In this document: positions 1 to 7,849 of the stretch, piece after piece | Numbering within the stretch: the first letter of the stretch is position 1 | Layout of the letters: each line of letters begins with the position of its first letter | NCBI RefSeq assembly: GCF_013085255.1 | Contig: NZ_JABFCX010000003.1 | Span: 877,288-941,287, forward strand | Origin: Parvularcula mediterranea | GTDB taxonomy: Bacteria; Pseudomonadota; Alphaproteobacteria; Caulobacterales; Parvularculaceae | Reading direction: 5' to 3' | DNA: 64,000 nucleotides | Notes under the pieces: generated by a model | Databases searched by the model: none | What the model saw: the letters and a program-made list of their open reading frames with translations, nothing else | Told to the model about the DNA's origin: nothing | Position numbers and translations under genes: made by a program

Positions 1-318
1 AACGGCGAAGAGCGCTGCATCGCCTGCAAGCTCTGCGAAGCCGTCTGCCCGGCTCAGGCCATCACCATCGAGGCCGAACCCCGCGAGGACGGCAGCCGCC
101 GCACCACGCGCTACGACATCGACATGACCAAGTGCATCTATTGCGGCTACTGCCAGGAAAGCTGCCCGGTCGACGCGATCGTCGAAGGCCCGAACCTCGA
201 ATTCGCCACCGAGACCCGCGAAGAGCTGTTCTACAACAAGGACAAGCTGCTCGCGAACGGCGACCGCTGGGAGCGGGAAATTGCCCGCAACATCGAACTC
301 GACGCGCCCTATCGCTGA
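1..318 (+). CDS. nuoI: NADH-quinone oxidoreductase subunit I (3' part only)
   Basis: This is the C-terminal 105 residues of the peripheral-arm subunit of respiratory complex I that carries the two 4Fe-4S clusters N6a and N6b; the start lies outside the window. Two ferredoxin motifs are visible: CxxCxxCxxxCP at visible residues 6-17 and a second at 45-56. The tail with FATETREEL and YNKDKLL is typical of NuoI. The stop is at 316-318. In most alphaproteobacteria nuoI is followed by nuoJ; here the next gene is queE, and it overlaps the nuoI 3' end if its TTG start is used. Confidence 0.95.
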   Translation, partial: NGEERCIACKLCEAVCPAQAITIEAEPREDGSRRTTRYDIDMTKCIYCGYCQESCPVDAIVEGPNLEFATETREELFYNKDKLLANGDRWEREIARNIELDAPYR

Positions 319-1048
319 CCTGAAGCTCGCCGTCGACGATGTCGGCGGTCCGGAGATCTTTCGCTCGTTCCAGGGCGAAGGCCCGATGCAGGGGCGTGTG
401 CGGACGTTTATCCGCCTGTCAGGCTGCAACCTCCACTGCCGCTGGTGTGACACGCCCTACACGTGGAACTGGCAGGGTACGAACTACCGTCACGTGGACA
501 GCGAGAAGTTCGCGCCCGCCAAGGAGATGACCAAGCTCGGTCTCGCCGAGGCGCTGGACCGCATTGTTGCGCTCAATGCCCCTGGCGTCGTCATCACGGG
601 CGGTGAACCGCTGATGCAGCCCCGCCAAGTCCTCGCGCTGACCCAGGCCATCAAGGGCACGCGGGCCGACATCTCCGTCGAGATCGAGACAAATGGCACC
701 CTCGCTCCGCACCCGGACCTTATCGAAGCCGTCGACCTCTTCATGGTCTCCCCCAAGCTCAGGCATTCGGGCAACGATCCGGAGGTCCTCTCCCTTGGCA
801 TCGAGAACTTCCGCGAGGTGAAAAACGCGCAGTTCAAGTTCGTCGCCAAGCGCCAGACCGACGTCATTACGGTGAGCCAGGCGACGAGAGGCATCGACTC
901 GCGCCGCGTCTGGATCATGCCCGAGGGCCGGAACGCCCGTGCGCTGAACAATTCGCTGAGGAAGATTACAAGGGCGACGTTACGGCGAGGCTTCAACCTC
1001 ACCGACCGCCAGCATATCCGCCTCTTCGGCGACAAGCGCTCGACCTGA
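281..1048 (+). CDS. queE: 7-carboxy-7-deazaguanine synthase (radical SAM)
   Basis: QueE converts 6-carboxy-tetrahydropterin to 7-carboxy-7-deazaguanine in queuosine/7-deazaguanine biosynthesis. The N-terminal FRSFQGEG stretch (about 27-34) and the radical-SAM motif CX3CX2C (Cys49, 53 and 56, reading CNLHCRWCD) are clear. The SAM-binding GGEP follows at about 107-110. The longest reading starts at a TTG at 281 inside nuoI. A CTG at 320 just after the nuoI stop is the other option, and no ATG precedes the conserved region, so the start is uncertain. Either way the gene looks translationally coupled to nuoI. It converges with the next gene, with only 3 nt between stops. Confidence 0.92.
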   Translation: MPATSNSTRPIADLKLAVDDVGGPEIFRSFQGEGPMQGRVRTFIRLSGCNLHCRWCDTPYTWNWQGTNYRHVDSEKFAPAKEMTKLGLAEALDRIVALNAPGVVITGGEPLMQPRQVLALTQAIKGTRADISVEIETNGTLAPHPDLIEAVDLFMVSPKLRHSGNDPEVLSLGIENFREVKNAQFKFVAKRQTDVITVSQATRGIDSRRVWIMPEGRNARALNNSLRKITRATLRRGFNLTDRQHIRLFGDKRST

Positions 1049-1051
1049 ACG

Positions 1052-1738
1052 CTAGCCCGTGACGCTCGCAGACGTTGCGGCGGTAGAGCCTGCGATGGTC
1101 GCCGCCAGGATGGCGGCCTTGACCGCTTCGATGGCCTGCGCGGTCGCCTCGGCAGCGGGACCCGATCCCTCGCTGATCTCCTTGATGCGGTCCTTGTGCT
1201 CTTTCAGCTTCGCCTTGTCGAAGTTCCGGCGGAGGAGCCCTGCGCTGTTTGCCAGCGCAATCAATACCGCATCGCGCGCCGTCGGCGTGCCGAAATTGAA
1301 CATCGCCATCTCAAGGCGCCGTTTGAGCGCTGCTTCGGGTTCGGGATTGGCTTCGGGATAGACCGTATAGGGAAAGATCCAGAGCGCCTTCTTCTGTTCA
1401 CGCCGCAGGATCCCCTTGTCCACGAGAACCTGGCGCAGCGGTTCGAGAAATTTCCTCCGCCCACCCACTTGCGTAACCAGGCGCTGCGGCTTGCGGTCGA
1501 GGCCTTTCTCTTCCCACGCGGCGAGCACGGCATCCGTATAAGGATGGCTCATGGGAGGCGTGGCGCTTTTGACGAAGCGCAGCTTCTTCCCCTCGCCGCG
1601 GGGTTCGAGCGCCTCTTGAAGCACGAGTTCAGCCAGCGCTGCGCCCGCTGCGAGGTAAGACGGGTAGGCGCCGACCTGCCGCCCCGACACATCGTCGAGG
1701 GCAAGCAGCAGCACCTCTTCAGGAAGGTTCAGTGTCAT
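1052..1738 (-). CDS. GPP34 (Golgi phosphoprotein 3-like) family protein
   Basis: The protein has 228 residues. Its start (MTLNLPEEVLLLALDD), the GAALAELVLQ helix, the later KGILR/IFPYTVYPE segment and a helical C-terminus follow the GPP34 fold. Eukaryotic members (GOLPH3) bind phosphatidylinositol-4-phosphate; the function of bacterial members is mostly unknown. The extreme C-terminus (about 195-228) is Ala/Thr-rich and low in complexity. It is a stand-alone gene, convergent with queE and 49 nt downstream of the uvrB 3' end, so read-through from uvrB is possible. The family call is good; the role is unknown. Confidence 0.8.
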   Translation of the reverse strand: MTLNLPEEVLLLALDDVSGRQVGAYPSYLAAGAALAELVLQEALEPRGEGKKLRFVKSATPPMSHPYTDAVLAAWEEKGLDRKPQRLVTQVGGRRKFLEPLRQVLVDKGILRREQKKALWIFPYTVYPEANPEPEAALKRRLEMAMFNFGTPTARDAVLIALANSAGLLRRNFDKAKLKEHKDRIKEISEGSGPAAEATAQAIEAVKAAILAATIAGSTAATSASVTG

Positions 1739-1787
1739 GAAAGCCCCTTTCTCTTAAGTAAGATATGGGGACGATCATGCCCCGCCG

Positions 1788-3965
1788 CTAGCTCGCGGCG
1801 AGATCCAGTTCCTGAAGCTTCTTGATTTCATCGCGCAGCTCCGCCGCCTTCTCGAAGTCGAGATCGGCTGCCGCTTCGCGCATCTGCTTCTCCAACCCGG
1901 AGATATGCGCCTGCAGGTTCGGACCGGGCGCGTAGGCCGCCCGCTCTTCTGCCATGGCGCCCATGCCGGTCTTGGGCGAGGTGAGCTTCTGCGAGGAGAA
2001 GGTTGTGCCCATCGCAGCCTTGGTCGCCTCGTCATCGCTGTCGACGATCTCGGCGATCTTGGCACTGACGGATTTCGGTGTGATGCCGAACTTCTCGTTA
2101 TGGGCGAGCTGCTTCTCACGGCGGCGGGTGGTCTCGGCCAGCGCCCGCTCCATCGATCCGGTGATCGAGTCCGCGTACAGAATGACCCGTCCCTCGACGT
2201 TCCGCGCAGCACGGCCAATGGTCTGCACGAGCGAGGTCTCGGAGCGAAGGAAGCCCTCCTTGTCCGCATCAAGAATACCCACGAACTTACACTCAGGGAT
2301 ATCGAGGCCCTCGCGCAGGAGGTTGATGCCGATGAGCACGTCGAAGACGCCCCGGCGCAGATCGCGGATGATCTCGATCCGCTCCACCGTGTCGACGTCG
2401 GAGTGCATGTAGCGCACCTTCACGCCCTGGTCGTGCATGTATTCGGTGAGGTCTTCCGCCATCTTTTTCGTCAGTGTCGTGACGAGGGAGCGGCCGCTGT
2501 CCTTGGCGACTTTCTTCACCTCGTCGATGACATCGTCGACCTGGCTGAAGTTGTTCTCCGAGACCGGACGGATTTCGACAGGCGGATCGACAAGGCCCGT
2601 CGGCCTAATGACCTGCTCCGTGAAAACGCCAGCGGTGCGGTCAAGCTCCCAAGGCCCGGGCGTTGCCGAGACGTGGAGGGTCTGGGGCCGCATCGCGTCC
2701 CACTCCTCGAATTTGAGGGGGCGGTTATCCATGCAGCTCGGCAGGCGGAAGCCATACTCCGCAAGCGTCCTTTTCCGCGCGTAGTCTCCTTTGAACATGG
2801 CGCCGATCTGCGGAATCGTCACATGGCTTTCGTCCGCAAACAGAAGAGCGTTCTCAGGCAGGTACTCGAAAAGCGTGGGCGGCGGCTCACCCGGGGCGCG
2901 GCCTGTCAGGTAGCGCGAGTAGTTCTCGATGCCCTGGCACGAGCCCGTCGCCTGCATCATCTCAAGGTCGAACTGCACCCGCTGTTCAAGCCGCTGCGCT
3001 TCGAGGAGCTTTCCCTCCTGATGGAGGATCGGCAGCGTCCGTTCGAGCTCCGCCTTGATGTCCTTCATGGCGCGGGACAGCGTCGGCCGCGGCGTCACAT
3101 AGTGGCTGTTCGCATACAGACGAACCTTCTTGAGGTTCTGGATGCGCTTGCCCGTCAGGGGGTCAAACTCGACGATCTCCTCGATCTCATCACCGAAGAG
3201 CGTGATCCGCCAGGCGGCATCTTCGTAGTGCGCCGGGAAAATCTCGATCGTATCGCCCCGTGCACGGAAGGTCCCGCGCTGGAAGGCCTGGTCGTTGCGC
3301 TTGTACTGGAGGGCCACGAGGTCAGCGAGCAGCGTCTTCCGCTCGATGCTTTCGCCTTCTTCCAAGTCGAAGACCATCGCCGTGTAGGTCTCCACCGAGC
3401 CGATACCGTAGATGCAGGACACTGAGGCGACGATGATCACGTCATCCCGTTCGAGAAGAGATCGGGTCGCGGAGTGCCGCATGCGGTCGATCTGCTCGTT
3501 GATCGTCGATTCTTTCTCAATATAAGTATCTGTACGCGGAACGTAGGCTTCGGGCTGGTAGTAGTCGTAGTAGCTGACGAAATACTCCACGGCGTTGTTC
3601 GGGAAGAACGCCTTGAACTCGCCGTAGAGCTGTGCCGCGAGGGTCTTGTTGTGGGCAAGAATCAGCGCGGGACGCTGGGTCGCTTCGATCACCTTGGCCA
3701 TGGTGAAGGTCTTGCCTGAGCCCGTGACGCCGAGAAGCACCTGGTCCCGCTCATGCACCTTCACGCCGTCGACCAGCTCGTCGATGGCTGCAGGCTGGTC
3801 GCCCGCAGGCTCGTAGTCGGAGACGACCTGAAACCGCTTGCCGCCCTCCATCTTGGAGGGGCGCTCGGGCCTGTGGGGCGTCCACTCAGCAGGCTTCAGG
3901 CGGCCGTGATAGGTGGCAATCGCTTCGGAAAAGCCCTGGTCGTCGGGCAGGATCTTGTCGGACAT
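1788..3965 (-). CDS. uvrB: Excinuclease ABC subunit B
   Basis: UvrB is the damage-verifying helicase-like subunit of nucleotide excision repair, working with UvrA and UvrC. Walker A (GVTGSGKT) is near residues 79-86, the Tyr-rich beta-hairpin ([12 protein letters not shown]) near 132-143, and the Walker B DESH and helicase motifs follow. The C-terminal UVR coiled coil is present ([19 protein letters not shown] region). An ATG at 3965 (MSDKILPDD) gives 725 residues. The longer reading from 4064 adds a non-conserved stretch that overlaps the likely promoter region, so the shorter start was chosen. Confidence 0.97.
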   Translation of the reverse strand: MSDKILPDDQGFSEAIATYHGRLKPAEWTPHRPERPSKMEGGKRFQVVSDYEPAGDQPAAIDELVDGVKVHERDQVLLGVTGSGKTFTMAKVIEATQRPALILAHNKTLAAQLYGEFKAFFPNNAVEYFVSYYDYYQPEAYVPRTDTYIEKESTINEQIDRMRHSATRSLLERDDVIIVASVSCIYGIGSVETYTAMVFDLEEGESIERKTLLADLVALQYKRNDQAFQRGTFRARGDTIEIFPAHYEDAAWRITLFGDEIEEIVEFDPLTGKRIQNLKKVRLYANSHYVTPRPTLSRAMKDIKAELERTLPILHQEGKLLEAQRLEQRVQFDLEMMQATGSCQGIENYSRYLTGRAPGEPPPTLFEYLPENALLFADESHVTIPQIGAMFKGDYARKRTLAEYGFRLPSCMDNRPLKFEEWDAMRPQTLHVSATPGPWELDRTAGVFTEQVIRPTGLVDPPVEIRPVSENNFSQVDDVIDEVKKVAKDSGRSLVTTLTKKMAEDLTEYMHDQGVKVRYMHSDVDTVERIEIIRDLRRGVFDVLIGINLLREGLDIPECKFVGILDADKEGFLRSETSLVQTIGRAARNVEGRVILYADSITGSMERALAETTRRREKQLAHNEKFGITPKSVSAKIAEIVDSDDEATKAAMGTTFSSQKLTSPKTGMGAMAEERAAYAPGPNLQAHISGLEKQMREAAADLDFEKAAELRDEIKKLQELDLAAS

Positions 3966-4099
3966 GGGGGCTATGTAGTGCCCATCACCTTCCCGCGACA
4001 GGGGCGCGATGCGCGCAGCTGATGCGGAACTTACCGGCCCCTTAACGCTGTTTCTCCTGCACATCGCCGGAATGGTCCGGCCAATATCAGGAGGTCCCC

Positions 4100-4267
4100 A
4101 TGCTTGGTTGGGCTCTTACGTTTTTCATCGTCGCACTCATCGCCGCAGCCCTTGGCTTTGGCGGGGTCGCAGGCGCCGCTTCGTCGATCGCCGTCATCCT
4201 CTTCTGGGTGTTCCTGGCGCTCTTCGCAGTCTCGCTGATCCTCAGGGTCGTACGAAAAGCCCGCTGA
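4100..4267 (+). CDS. DUF1328 (YtjA-like) small membrane protein
   Basis: This 55-residue peptide has two hydrophobic helices (about 2-18 and 28-47) and the [10 protein letters not shown] start, AALGFGG turn and short Arg/Lys tail (RKAR) of the DUF1328 family. Such peptides are common near stress genes in proteobacteria and their function is unknown. A strong ribosome binding site (CAGGAGG) lies a few bases before the ATG. It sits 87 nt upstream of dps in the same direction and diverges from uvrB. Confidence 0.82.
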   Translation: MLGWALTFFIVALIAAALGFGGVAGAASSIAVILFWVFLALFAVSLILRVVRKAR

Positions 4268-4354
4268 CCCGCGGTGCGGCATCCCATCCAATGATGGAAC
4301 TTTAGTGCGGCGGGGCCTGTCTCCGCCGCACAACTATTTTTGCAGGAGACAGTC

Positions 4355-4879
4355 ATGACTGACGCCCACAAGATCGACGCACCGGAACATGTCGTAGAGA
4401 GCGGCCTCGACCGCGATGGCCGCAAGGAGCTGTGCGACATGCTCGGCGGCGCGCTGGCCAGCACCTACGTCCTCTACCACAAGACCCACGCCTACCATTG
4501 GAATGTCACGGGTCCGCTTTTCTACTCAGTCCACAACCTGACTGAAGAGCAGTATGAAGACATGGCCGCAGCGATTGATGAGCTCGCCGAGCGCATCCGC
4601 GCCCTTGGCTTCCCCGCTCCGATCGGCCTCAAGGCCTACACCGAGCAGAGCACCATCTCCGACGTCACCGAGACGCCTGACGCTGGCACGATGATCCGTG
4701 AGCTTGCCCTCGACAACCAGCACATCGCTGGCTCCATGCGGAAGATCGTCGAAAAGGCCGAAGAGATTGGCGACAGCTTCACCGCAGACTTCGTCACCGG
4801 CCGGATCGGTACACACGAAGAGAACGGCTGGATGCTCTCCGCCCTCGCCATGGGCGATGAGCGCACCAAGACGCCGTAA
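4355..4879 (+). CDS. dps: Dps family DNA-binding ferritin-like protein
   Basis: Dps forms a dodecameric iron-oxidising shell that protects DNA in starvation and oxidative stress. The four-helix ferritin-like core is visible. The ferroxidase residues lie in the HAYHWNVTGP stretch and the downstream EDMAAAIDELAERIR helix, as in the family. The protein has 174 residues from the ATG at 4355, which has GGAG seven bases upstream; a TTG at 4340 is not needed. A GGAAC at 4296-4300 resembles half of a stress promoter, but no GTT sits at the right distance. An intrinsic terminator follows directly. Confidence 0.93.
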   Translation: MTDAHKIDAPEHVVESGLDRDGRKELCDMLGGALASTYVLYHKTHAYHWNVTGPLFYSVHNLTEEQYEDMAAAIDELAERIRALGFPAPIGLKAYTEQSTISDVTETPDAGTMIRELALDNQHIAGSMRKIVEKAEEIGDSFTADFVTGRIGTHEENGWMLSALAMGDERTKTP

Positions 4880-4906
4880 GCGACAAGAATTCCTCCCTAG
4901 ACTGGT

Positions 4907-4933
4907 GCGGCGCCCTCGGGCGCCGCCTTTTTT
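4907..4933 (+). terminator. Intrinsic terminator of dps
   Basis: A perfect 9-bp inverted repeat (GCGGCGCCC / GGGCGCCGC, 4907-4915 and 4918-4926) is followed by a run of T at 4928-4933, 28 nt after the dps stop. It overlaps the extreme 3' end of the opposing gene at 4932, so it may also shape that transcript. Confidence 0.85.
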
Positions 4934-5309
4934 ATGCGCCCGGTCTCGCGCAAGGAGCGTCAGAGCGAGATGCATACCAGGGGATGAGGAAGTCGCGACC
5001 ACGGGAAAGGGTCTGGCCCTCGATCACGCCATCGTCGCGCCAACGGCCTGAATGGTAGTACTCGCCAGTCCCATCCTTCGTCACCGAGACGAATGCAGGC
5101 GTCCCGTCATTGGCCGTGACTTTGCCGATGAGGAAAGGCGAGCCGTAGAAGCTGCCGACCAGTTCCTGACCTTCTGCTTGAGGCTCCTCGAGCACCAGCA
5201 CCGTCTCGCTCGGGGGCGCCTCGGTGTTGTAGAACATGCAGACCTTGTAGGTCCCGGCGATGAGCTGTGAGGACAGGAGAAGGGCAGCAAAAACTTCCAT
5301 CGCCGCCAT
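4932..5309 (-). CDS. Small probably exported protein of unknown function
   Basis: From the ATG at 5309 this encodes 125 residues. The first ~19 (MAAMEVFAALLLSSQLIAG) look like a signal peptide, and the rest is a beta-rich globular domain with the motif KVTANDGTPAFVSV and an acidic/aromatic segment (GEYYHSGRWRDDG). A second ATG at 5300 is equally possible. An upstream in-frame extension would overlap the anti-sigma candidate, so it was not used. It lies downstream of the sigma/anti-sigma pair in the same direction and might be co-transcribed. No family is recognised. Confidence 0.6.
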   Translation of the reverse strand: MAAMEVFAALLLSSQLIAGTYKVCMFYNTEAPPSETVLVLEEPQAEGQELVGSFYGSPFLIGKVTANDGTPAFVSVTKDGTGEYYHSGRWRDDGVIEGQTLSRGRDFLIPWYASRSDAPCARPGA

Positions 5310-5367
5310 GTAGGCGCGACCGCGCAAGAGAAAAGCGGCTCCTGTCAGAGCCGCCTCTTCGAAACCA

Positions 5368-5625
5368 TCAGGCGTTTGCGCTGATCCGCTGCCTGCGTTT
5401 GGCAAGGAGACGATCAATCTCCGCCTTCAATACCGTATCTTTGTAGATCTCGTCCTTCACCGCACGAAGGTCGAAATTGTTGCGTAGGTACCGGGCAGCA
5501 CGTTCCAGAGGAAGATCCCTCTCCGCGAGGAAATTCTCCACGGCCCTTCGACGGTCGCTCGTAAGCTCACCGTCGATGTAGGCGTGAACGTCTTGCTCCG
5601 TAATCAGGTAAACTTTGTTGTCCAT
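5368..5625 (-). CDS. Putative soluble anti-sigma factor (cognate of the upstream ECF sigma)
   Basis: This 85-residue protein has the VHAYIDGELTSDRRRAVENF stretch (about 13-32), which resembles the first helices of anti-sigma domains in membrane regulators. It continues in a helical, charged tail (KAEIDRLLAKRRQR). There is no membrane segment, no HxxxCxxC zinc motif, and no resemblance to NepR. It starts 7 nt after the ECF sigma stop, which supports partnership. Anti-sigma function is inferred from these two facts; it could instead be a sigma chaperone. Confidence 0.6.
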   Translation of the reverse strand: MDNKVYLITEQDVHAYIDGELTSDRRRAVENFLAERDLPLERAARYLRNNFDLRAVKDEIYKDTVLKAEIDRLLAKRRQRISANA

Positions 5626-5632
5626 GCACCAT

Positions 5633-6163
5633 TTACACGGTGGCGGCGCTTGCAGTTCCCTGTTCTTCGTTACTTTCCAGAAGATCGCGAAGGCGCGAAC
5701 GGGCGCGGCTCAGGCGCGACCGGACCGTGCCGACAGGAACTTCAAGAAGTTCAGCGGCTTCCTCGTATTTGAGACCCTCAATCGCAACAAGCGAGAGAAC
5801 GACTTTGTCGTTGTGCGGCAGCTCGGCGAAACCTTCGACGACGTCGTTGTAGTGCATTTTTTCCTCCTGAAGGGCACCGATGGAGAGTTTGGATTGGGGA
5901 GCGTCGTCCATGTCGACGGCGATGCCCCGGACTTTGTCGCGGCGGATCTGGTTCAAGAAAACGCGGCGGCAGACGGTGAACATCCAGGAGCGCAGGTTTT
6001 CACCGTCGAAGAGGTGCTGCTTGCGGAGGCAACGCTCAACGCAGTCCTGGACCAGGTCTGCGGCGCGATCTTCGTTGCGCGTCAGTGTGTAGGCAAAGCG
6101 GTGAAGCGCCGGGAGGCAAGCATTCAGTTCGCTCGTAGAAATCGTGTTTGCAGTGCTGTTCAT
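5633..6163 (-). CDS. ECF-type RNA polymerase sigma factor
   Basis: The protein has 176 residues from the ATG at 6163, which has GGAG seven bases upstream; an upstream extension to 6265 was rejected. Region 2 spans about 17-75 (LPALHRFAYTLTR, ADLVQD, LRSWMFTVCRRVFLNQIRR). Region 4 spans about 113-162 (AELPHNDKVVLSLVAIEG, then the EVPVGTVRSRLSRARSRLR helix-turn-helix). Region 2 resembles alphaproteobacterial EcfG/RpoE-like factors. It forms a two-gene operon with the anti-sigma candidate and lies near phyR and an HWE kinase, so it may be the general-stress sigma factor. That assignment is inference. Confidence 0.9.
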   Translation of the reverse strand: MNSTANTISTSELNACLPALHRFAYTLTRNEDRAADLVQDCVERCLRKQHLFDGENLRSWMFTVCRRVFLNQIRRDKVRGIAVDMDDAPQSKLSIGALQEEKMHYNDVVEGFAELPHNDKVVLSLVAIEGLKYEEAAELLEVPVGTVRSRLSRARSRLRDLLESNEEQGTASAATV

Positions 6164-6353
6164 TAGTAACTCCGACCTTTCTGGCCTGAGAGAAGCATTA
6201 CCGAAACGCTGATAGCCGGTCAAAGAGTATCGCGTGAGTTGCCGGTTCCGCTCTATCATCAACAATCGCCTGCATCACTTGCTTATAGCAATCATAATCA
6301 GTGCGATGAATGGTCTATACATACCACTCTTTGTACATACTCAGAGTTTTCGG

Positions 6354-6382
6354 AGTGACATGAGTGACCCACTCATGTCACT
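6354..6382. repeat. Perfect 13-bp inverted repeat, candidate operator
   Basis: AGTGACATGAGTG (6354-6366) and CACTCATGTCACT (6370-6382) are exact reverse complements around a 3-nt centre. No T-run follows, so it is not a terminator. A further CACTCATGTC half-site overlaps and continues to 6388. It lies about 90-115 nt upstream of the entericidin-like gene and 190 nt upstream of the sigma gene. Confidence 0.6.
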
Positions 6383-6413
6383 CATGTCCAAACCCACGGC
6401 ATTGCACGCACGC

Positions 6414-6439
6414 GGAACCAGACGCGCCGAAGCGGCGTT
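6414..6439 (+). promoter_or_regulatory. GGAAC-N17-CGTT, EcfG-type promoter candidate
   Basis: GGAAC at 6414-6418 and CGTT at 6436-6439 are separated by 17 nt, matching the known general-stress sigma (EcfG) consensus GGAAC-N16/17-CGTT. Transcription would begin about 6445, leaving a short leader with the AGGAAAGGA ribosome site before the ATG at 6471. Chance matches to so short a motif are possible. Confidence 0.5.
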
Positions 6440-6470
6440 CCTGCATCGCCGTCAGGAAAGGATCGGATCC

Positions 6471-6596
6471 ATGAAATTGCTGGCACGCCTGCTCGCTGCA
6501 GGCTTCTTCATCGCCGCTCTCGCCGGTTGCGAGACCATCAAGGGCGCTGGTGAGGACATTGAAAACCTCGGCGAGGAGATCGACGAGGAAGTCTAA
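6471..6596 (+). CDS. Entericidin A/B-like small lipoprotein
   Basis: This 41-residue lipoprotein precursor starts MKLLARLLAAGFF and has the lipobox LAGC with cleavage before Cys21. The mature peptide (CETIKGAGEDIENLGEEI) is acidic and has the ETxKGAGxDI pattern of the entericidin family. In enterics these are toxin/antidote lipoproteins controlled by stress sigma factors; many alphaproteobacteria have single copies of unknown role. The ribosome site is AGGAAAGG. The EcfG-like promoter just upstream suggests general-stress control. Confidence 0.82.
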   Translation: MKLLARLLAAGFFIAALAGCETIKGAGEDIENLGEEIDEEV

Positions 6597-6604
6597 GAAG
6601 ACGC

Positions 6605-7567
6605 CTAGCGGGGGGAGGTATCCGCGGCTGCCCGCGCCTCTCCCCCACCCACTCCGGTGACGGACACACGCAGCTGCCCGCCCGAAACATCCCAAGCACA
6701 GGCCCCGTTGAGATAGCTCCGGGTAAGGTGCTTCACGATCGTCATGCCGAAACCGTCGATCAGGTCAGCGTCCTTGACCTCGGTCGGCTCGATCCACTCG
6801 ATGCCGAAATGTGCGCCCTGGTGCCACCAGCGAAGCTCCGCGGTTTTCCCTTGCGTGAAGGCGCCGTGCTCGTGGGCATTGGAGGCGAGCTCGTGGATGA
6901 TGAGCCCCATGGCGGATGCCTGCCCGGGAGAAAGCTCAAGCGGCTCCCGGCAGATGGTCACGAGGGGGTTCTGACCAATGATTCCGTTGGCCAGCGTCAC
7001 CATGCTCACCGACTGGCGAATGTTCTCAGGCCGCAAGGGGTCGATGCCGCTGTTGCTGAACGCGACGTTGAGCGCATTGATCCGGGAAATCGTCGCCACC
7101 GAAAAGGCATCGACATCTTCTGCGTAGCGCGCCGAGAGCGAGATCAGCGCCGTCACCACCGACATGATGTTCCGCACCCGGTGATTGAGCTCGAGAACCG
7201 CCTGGTCGGCCCGCCGCTCAGCAGCGATCGCCCGCGCTTTAAGATGCCTGAGCTCCGGCGTCACATCGGAAACCATGCCCGTGATCAGACGATTGCGGAC
7301 GCTCCCGCGAATGAGGATGTCGCGCTGCTGGGCGTCATCGCCGACGAGGGGCACGAGGAGCTGGAGACGTGACGCCCCTGAGAAAATCCTGCGGAGTTGC
7401 GAGCCATATTCACGCCGCACGGCTGCGGGGACCCGGGACCAGAGACCACGGAGTGTCTCAGGTCCCTCGATATGGAGAGGCGCGAGAATGCTGTGGGGGA
7501 CGGCCGCAGACGCTTCAAAGCGAATGCTGAAGGGGTGTATGCCGAGCTGTTCGGACGAGGACACCAC
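6605..7567 (-). CDS. HWE-type sensor histidine kinase with PAS-like N-terminus
   Basis: The protein has 320 residues and no membrane segment. An N-terminal ~105-residue segment ends in a GMVSDVTPE-type PAS/PAC signature. The dimerisation helix carries the phospho-acceptor His129 in LNHRVRN, characteristic of HWE/HisKA_2 kinases. The ATPase domain has the N-box HELASNAHEHGA (Asn230) and a glycine-rich lid (DGFGM, about 272-276). Kinases of this family are the usual partners of PhyR, and phyR is 0.3 kb upstream. A small RHH-like gene ends 15 nt before its start, probably in the same operon. Input signal unknown. Confidence 0.88.
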   Translation of the reverse strand: MVSSSEQLGIHPFSIRFEASAAVPHSILAPLHIEGPETLRGLWSRVPAAVRREYGSQLRRIFSGASRLQLLVPLVGDDAQQRDILIRGSVRNRLITGMVSDVTPELRHLKARAIAAERRADQAVLELNHRVRNIMSVVTALISLSARYAEDVDAFSVATISRINALNVAFSNSGIDPLRPENIRQSVSMVTLANGIIGQNPLVTICREPLELSPGQASAMGLIIHELASNAHEHGAFTQGKTAELRWWHQGAHFGIEWIEPTEVKDADLIDGFGMTIVKHLTRSYLNGACAWDVSGGQLRVSVTGVGGGEARAAADTSPR

Positions 7568-7582
7568 TCCGCCAGCGATCCG

Positions 7583-7789
7583 TCAGGACGAGCCGCGCAG
7601 CGTCTTGAGTTTCTCTTCGGCTTCTTCCGGCCGTTCTTGTGTGAGACTCAACCCAAGCGCGATGAGCTCGCGCACCGCTGAAGAGCGGTTTTCCGCACGG
7701 TTGTCGAAACGCCAGTCATCAATGTTCTGCAGCTCCGAGTCGGTGACCAGGATCTGAAGCTTGGAAAGGCGTTTTTCGTTGGAAGCCAT
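7583..7789 (-). CDS. Small ribbon-helix-helix-like protein
   Basis: This 68-residue protein starts at MASNEKRLSK. A predicted strand (KLQILVTDSELQNID) is followed by helices containing RAENRSSAVRELIALGLSL. This is the pattern of CopG/Arc-type ribbon-helix-helix DNA-binding proteins, with a charged helical tail (QERPEEAEEKLK). It lies between phyR and the HWE kinase and is probably co-transcribed with the kinase. It does not resemble NepR. It may bind DNA or act as a small adaptor; function unknown. Confidence 0.65.
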   Translation of the reverse strand: MASNEKRLSKLQILVTDSELQNIDDWRFDNRAENRSSAVRELIALGLSLTQERPEEAEEKLKTLRGSS

Positions 7790-7849
7790 GCGGCTCACAT
7801 TTCTCCGAAAGTGCGGGTGCTAAAAAGTTCCGGCAGAACCGTTCTGGTC

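Larger units (their letters stand above)
6164..6470. other. Divergent regulatory region between the ECF sigma gene and the entericidin-like gene
   Basis: No plausible gene lies here. The region is more AT-rich than its surroundings around 6260-6350. On the plus strand it contains a perfect 13-bp inverted repeat (6354-6382), an extra copy of its half-site (6381-6388), and a GGAAC-N17-CGTT promoter-like site (6414-6439). On the minus strand a GGAAC (6249 to 6245) faces the sigma gene, but no GTT sits at the required distance. Confidence 0.6.

Noticed and set aside
1905-3425. 506-codon plus-strand open frame opposite uvrB
   Set aside because: Compositional shadow of uvrB; no domain, no ribosome site.
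4026-4052. GGAAC followed by GTT upstream of the DUF1328 gene
   Set aside because: The spacing is 18-19 nt, too long for the EcfG consensus of 16-17.
3966-4064. N-terminal extension of UvrB
   Set aside because: Not conserved in the family and preceded by no ribosome site; the ATG at 3965 fits the family start.
4296-4320. GGAAC upstream of dps as a stress-promoter -35
   Set aside because: No GTT occurs at the required distance (TGTC instead).
6245-6249. GGAAC on the minus strand upstream of the ECF sigma gene
   Set aside because: No CGTT at 16-17 nt; autoregulation by the same promoter type is not supported.
7583-7789. Possible NepR anti-sigma factor between phyR and the HWE kinase
   Set aside because: The 68-residue protein lacks the NepR helices and reads as a ribbon-helix-helix-like protein.
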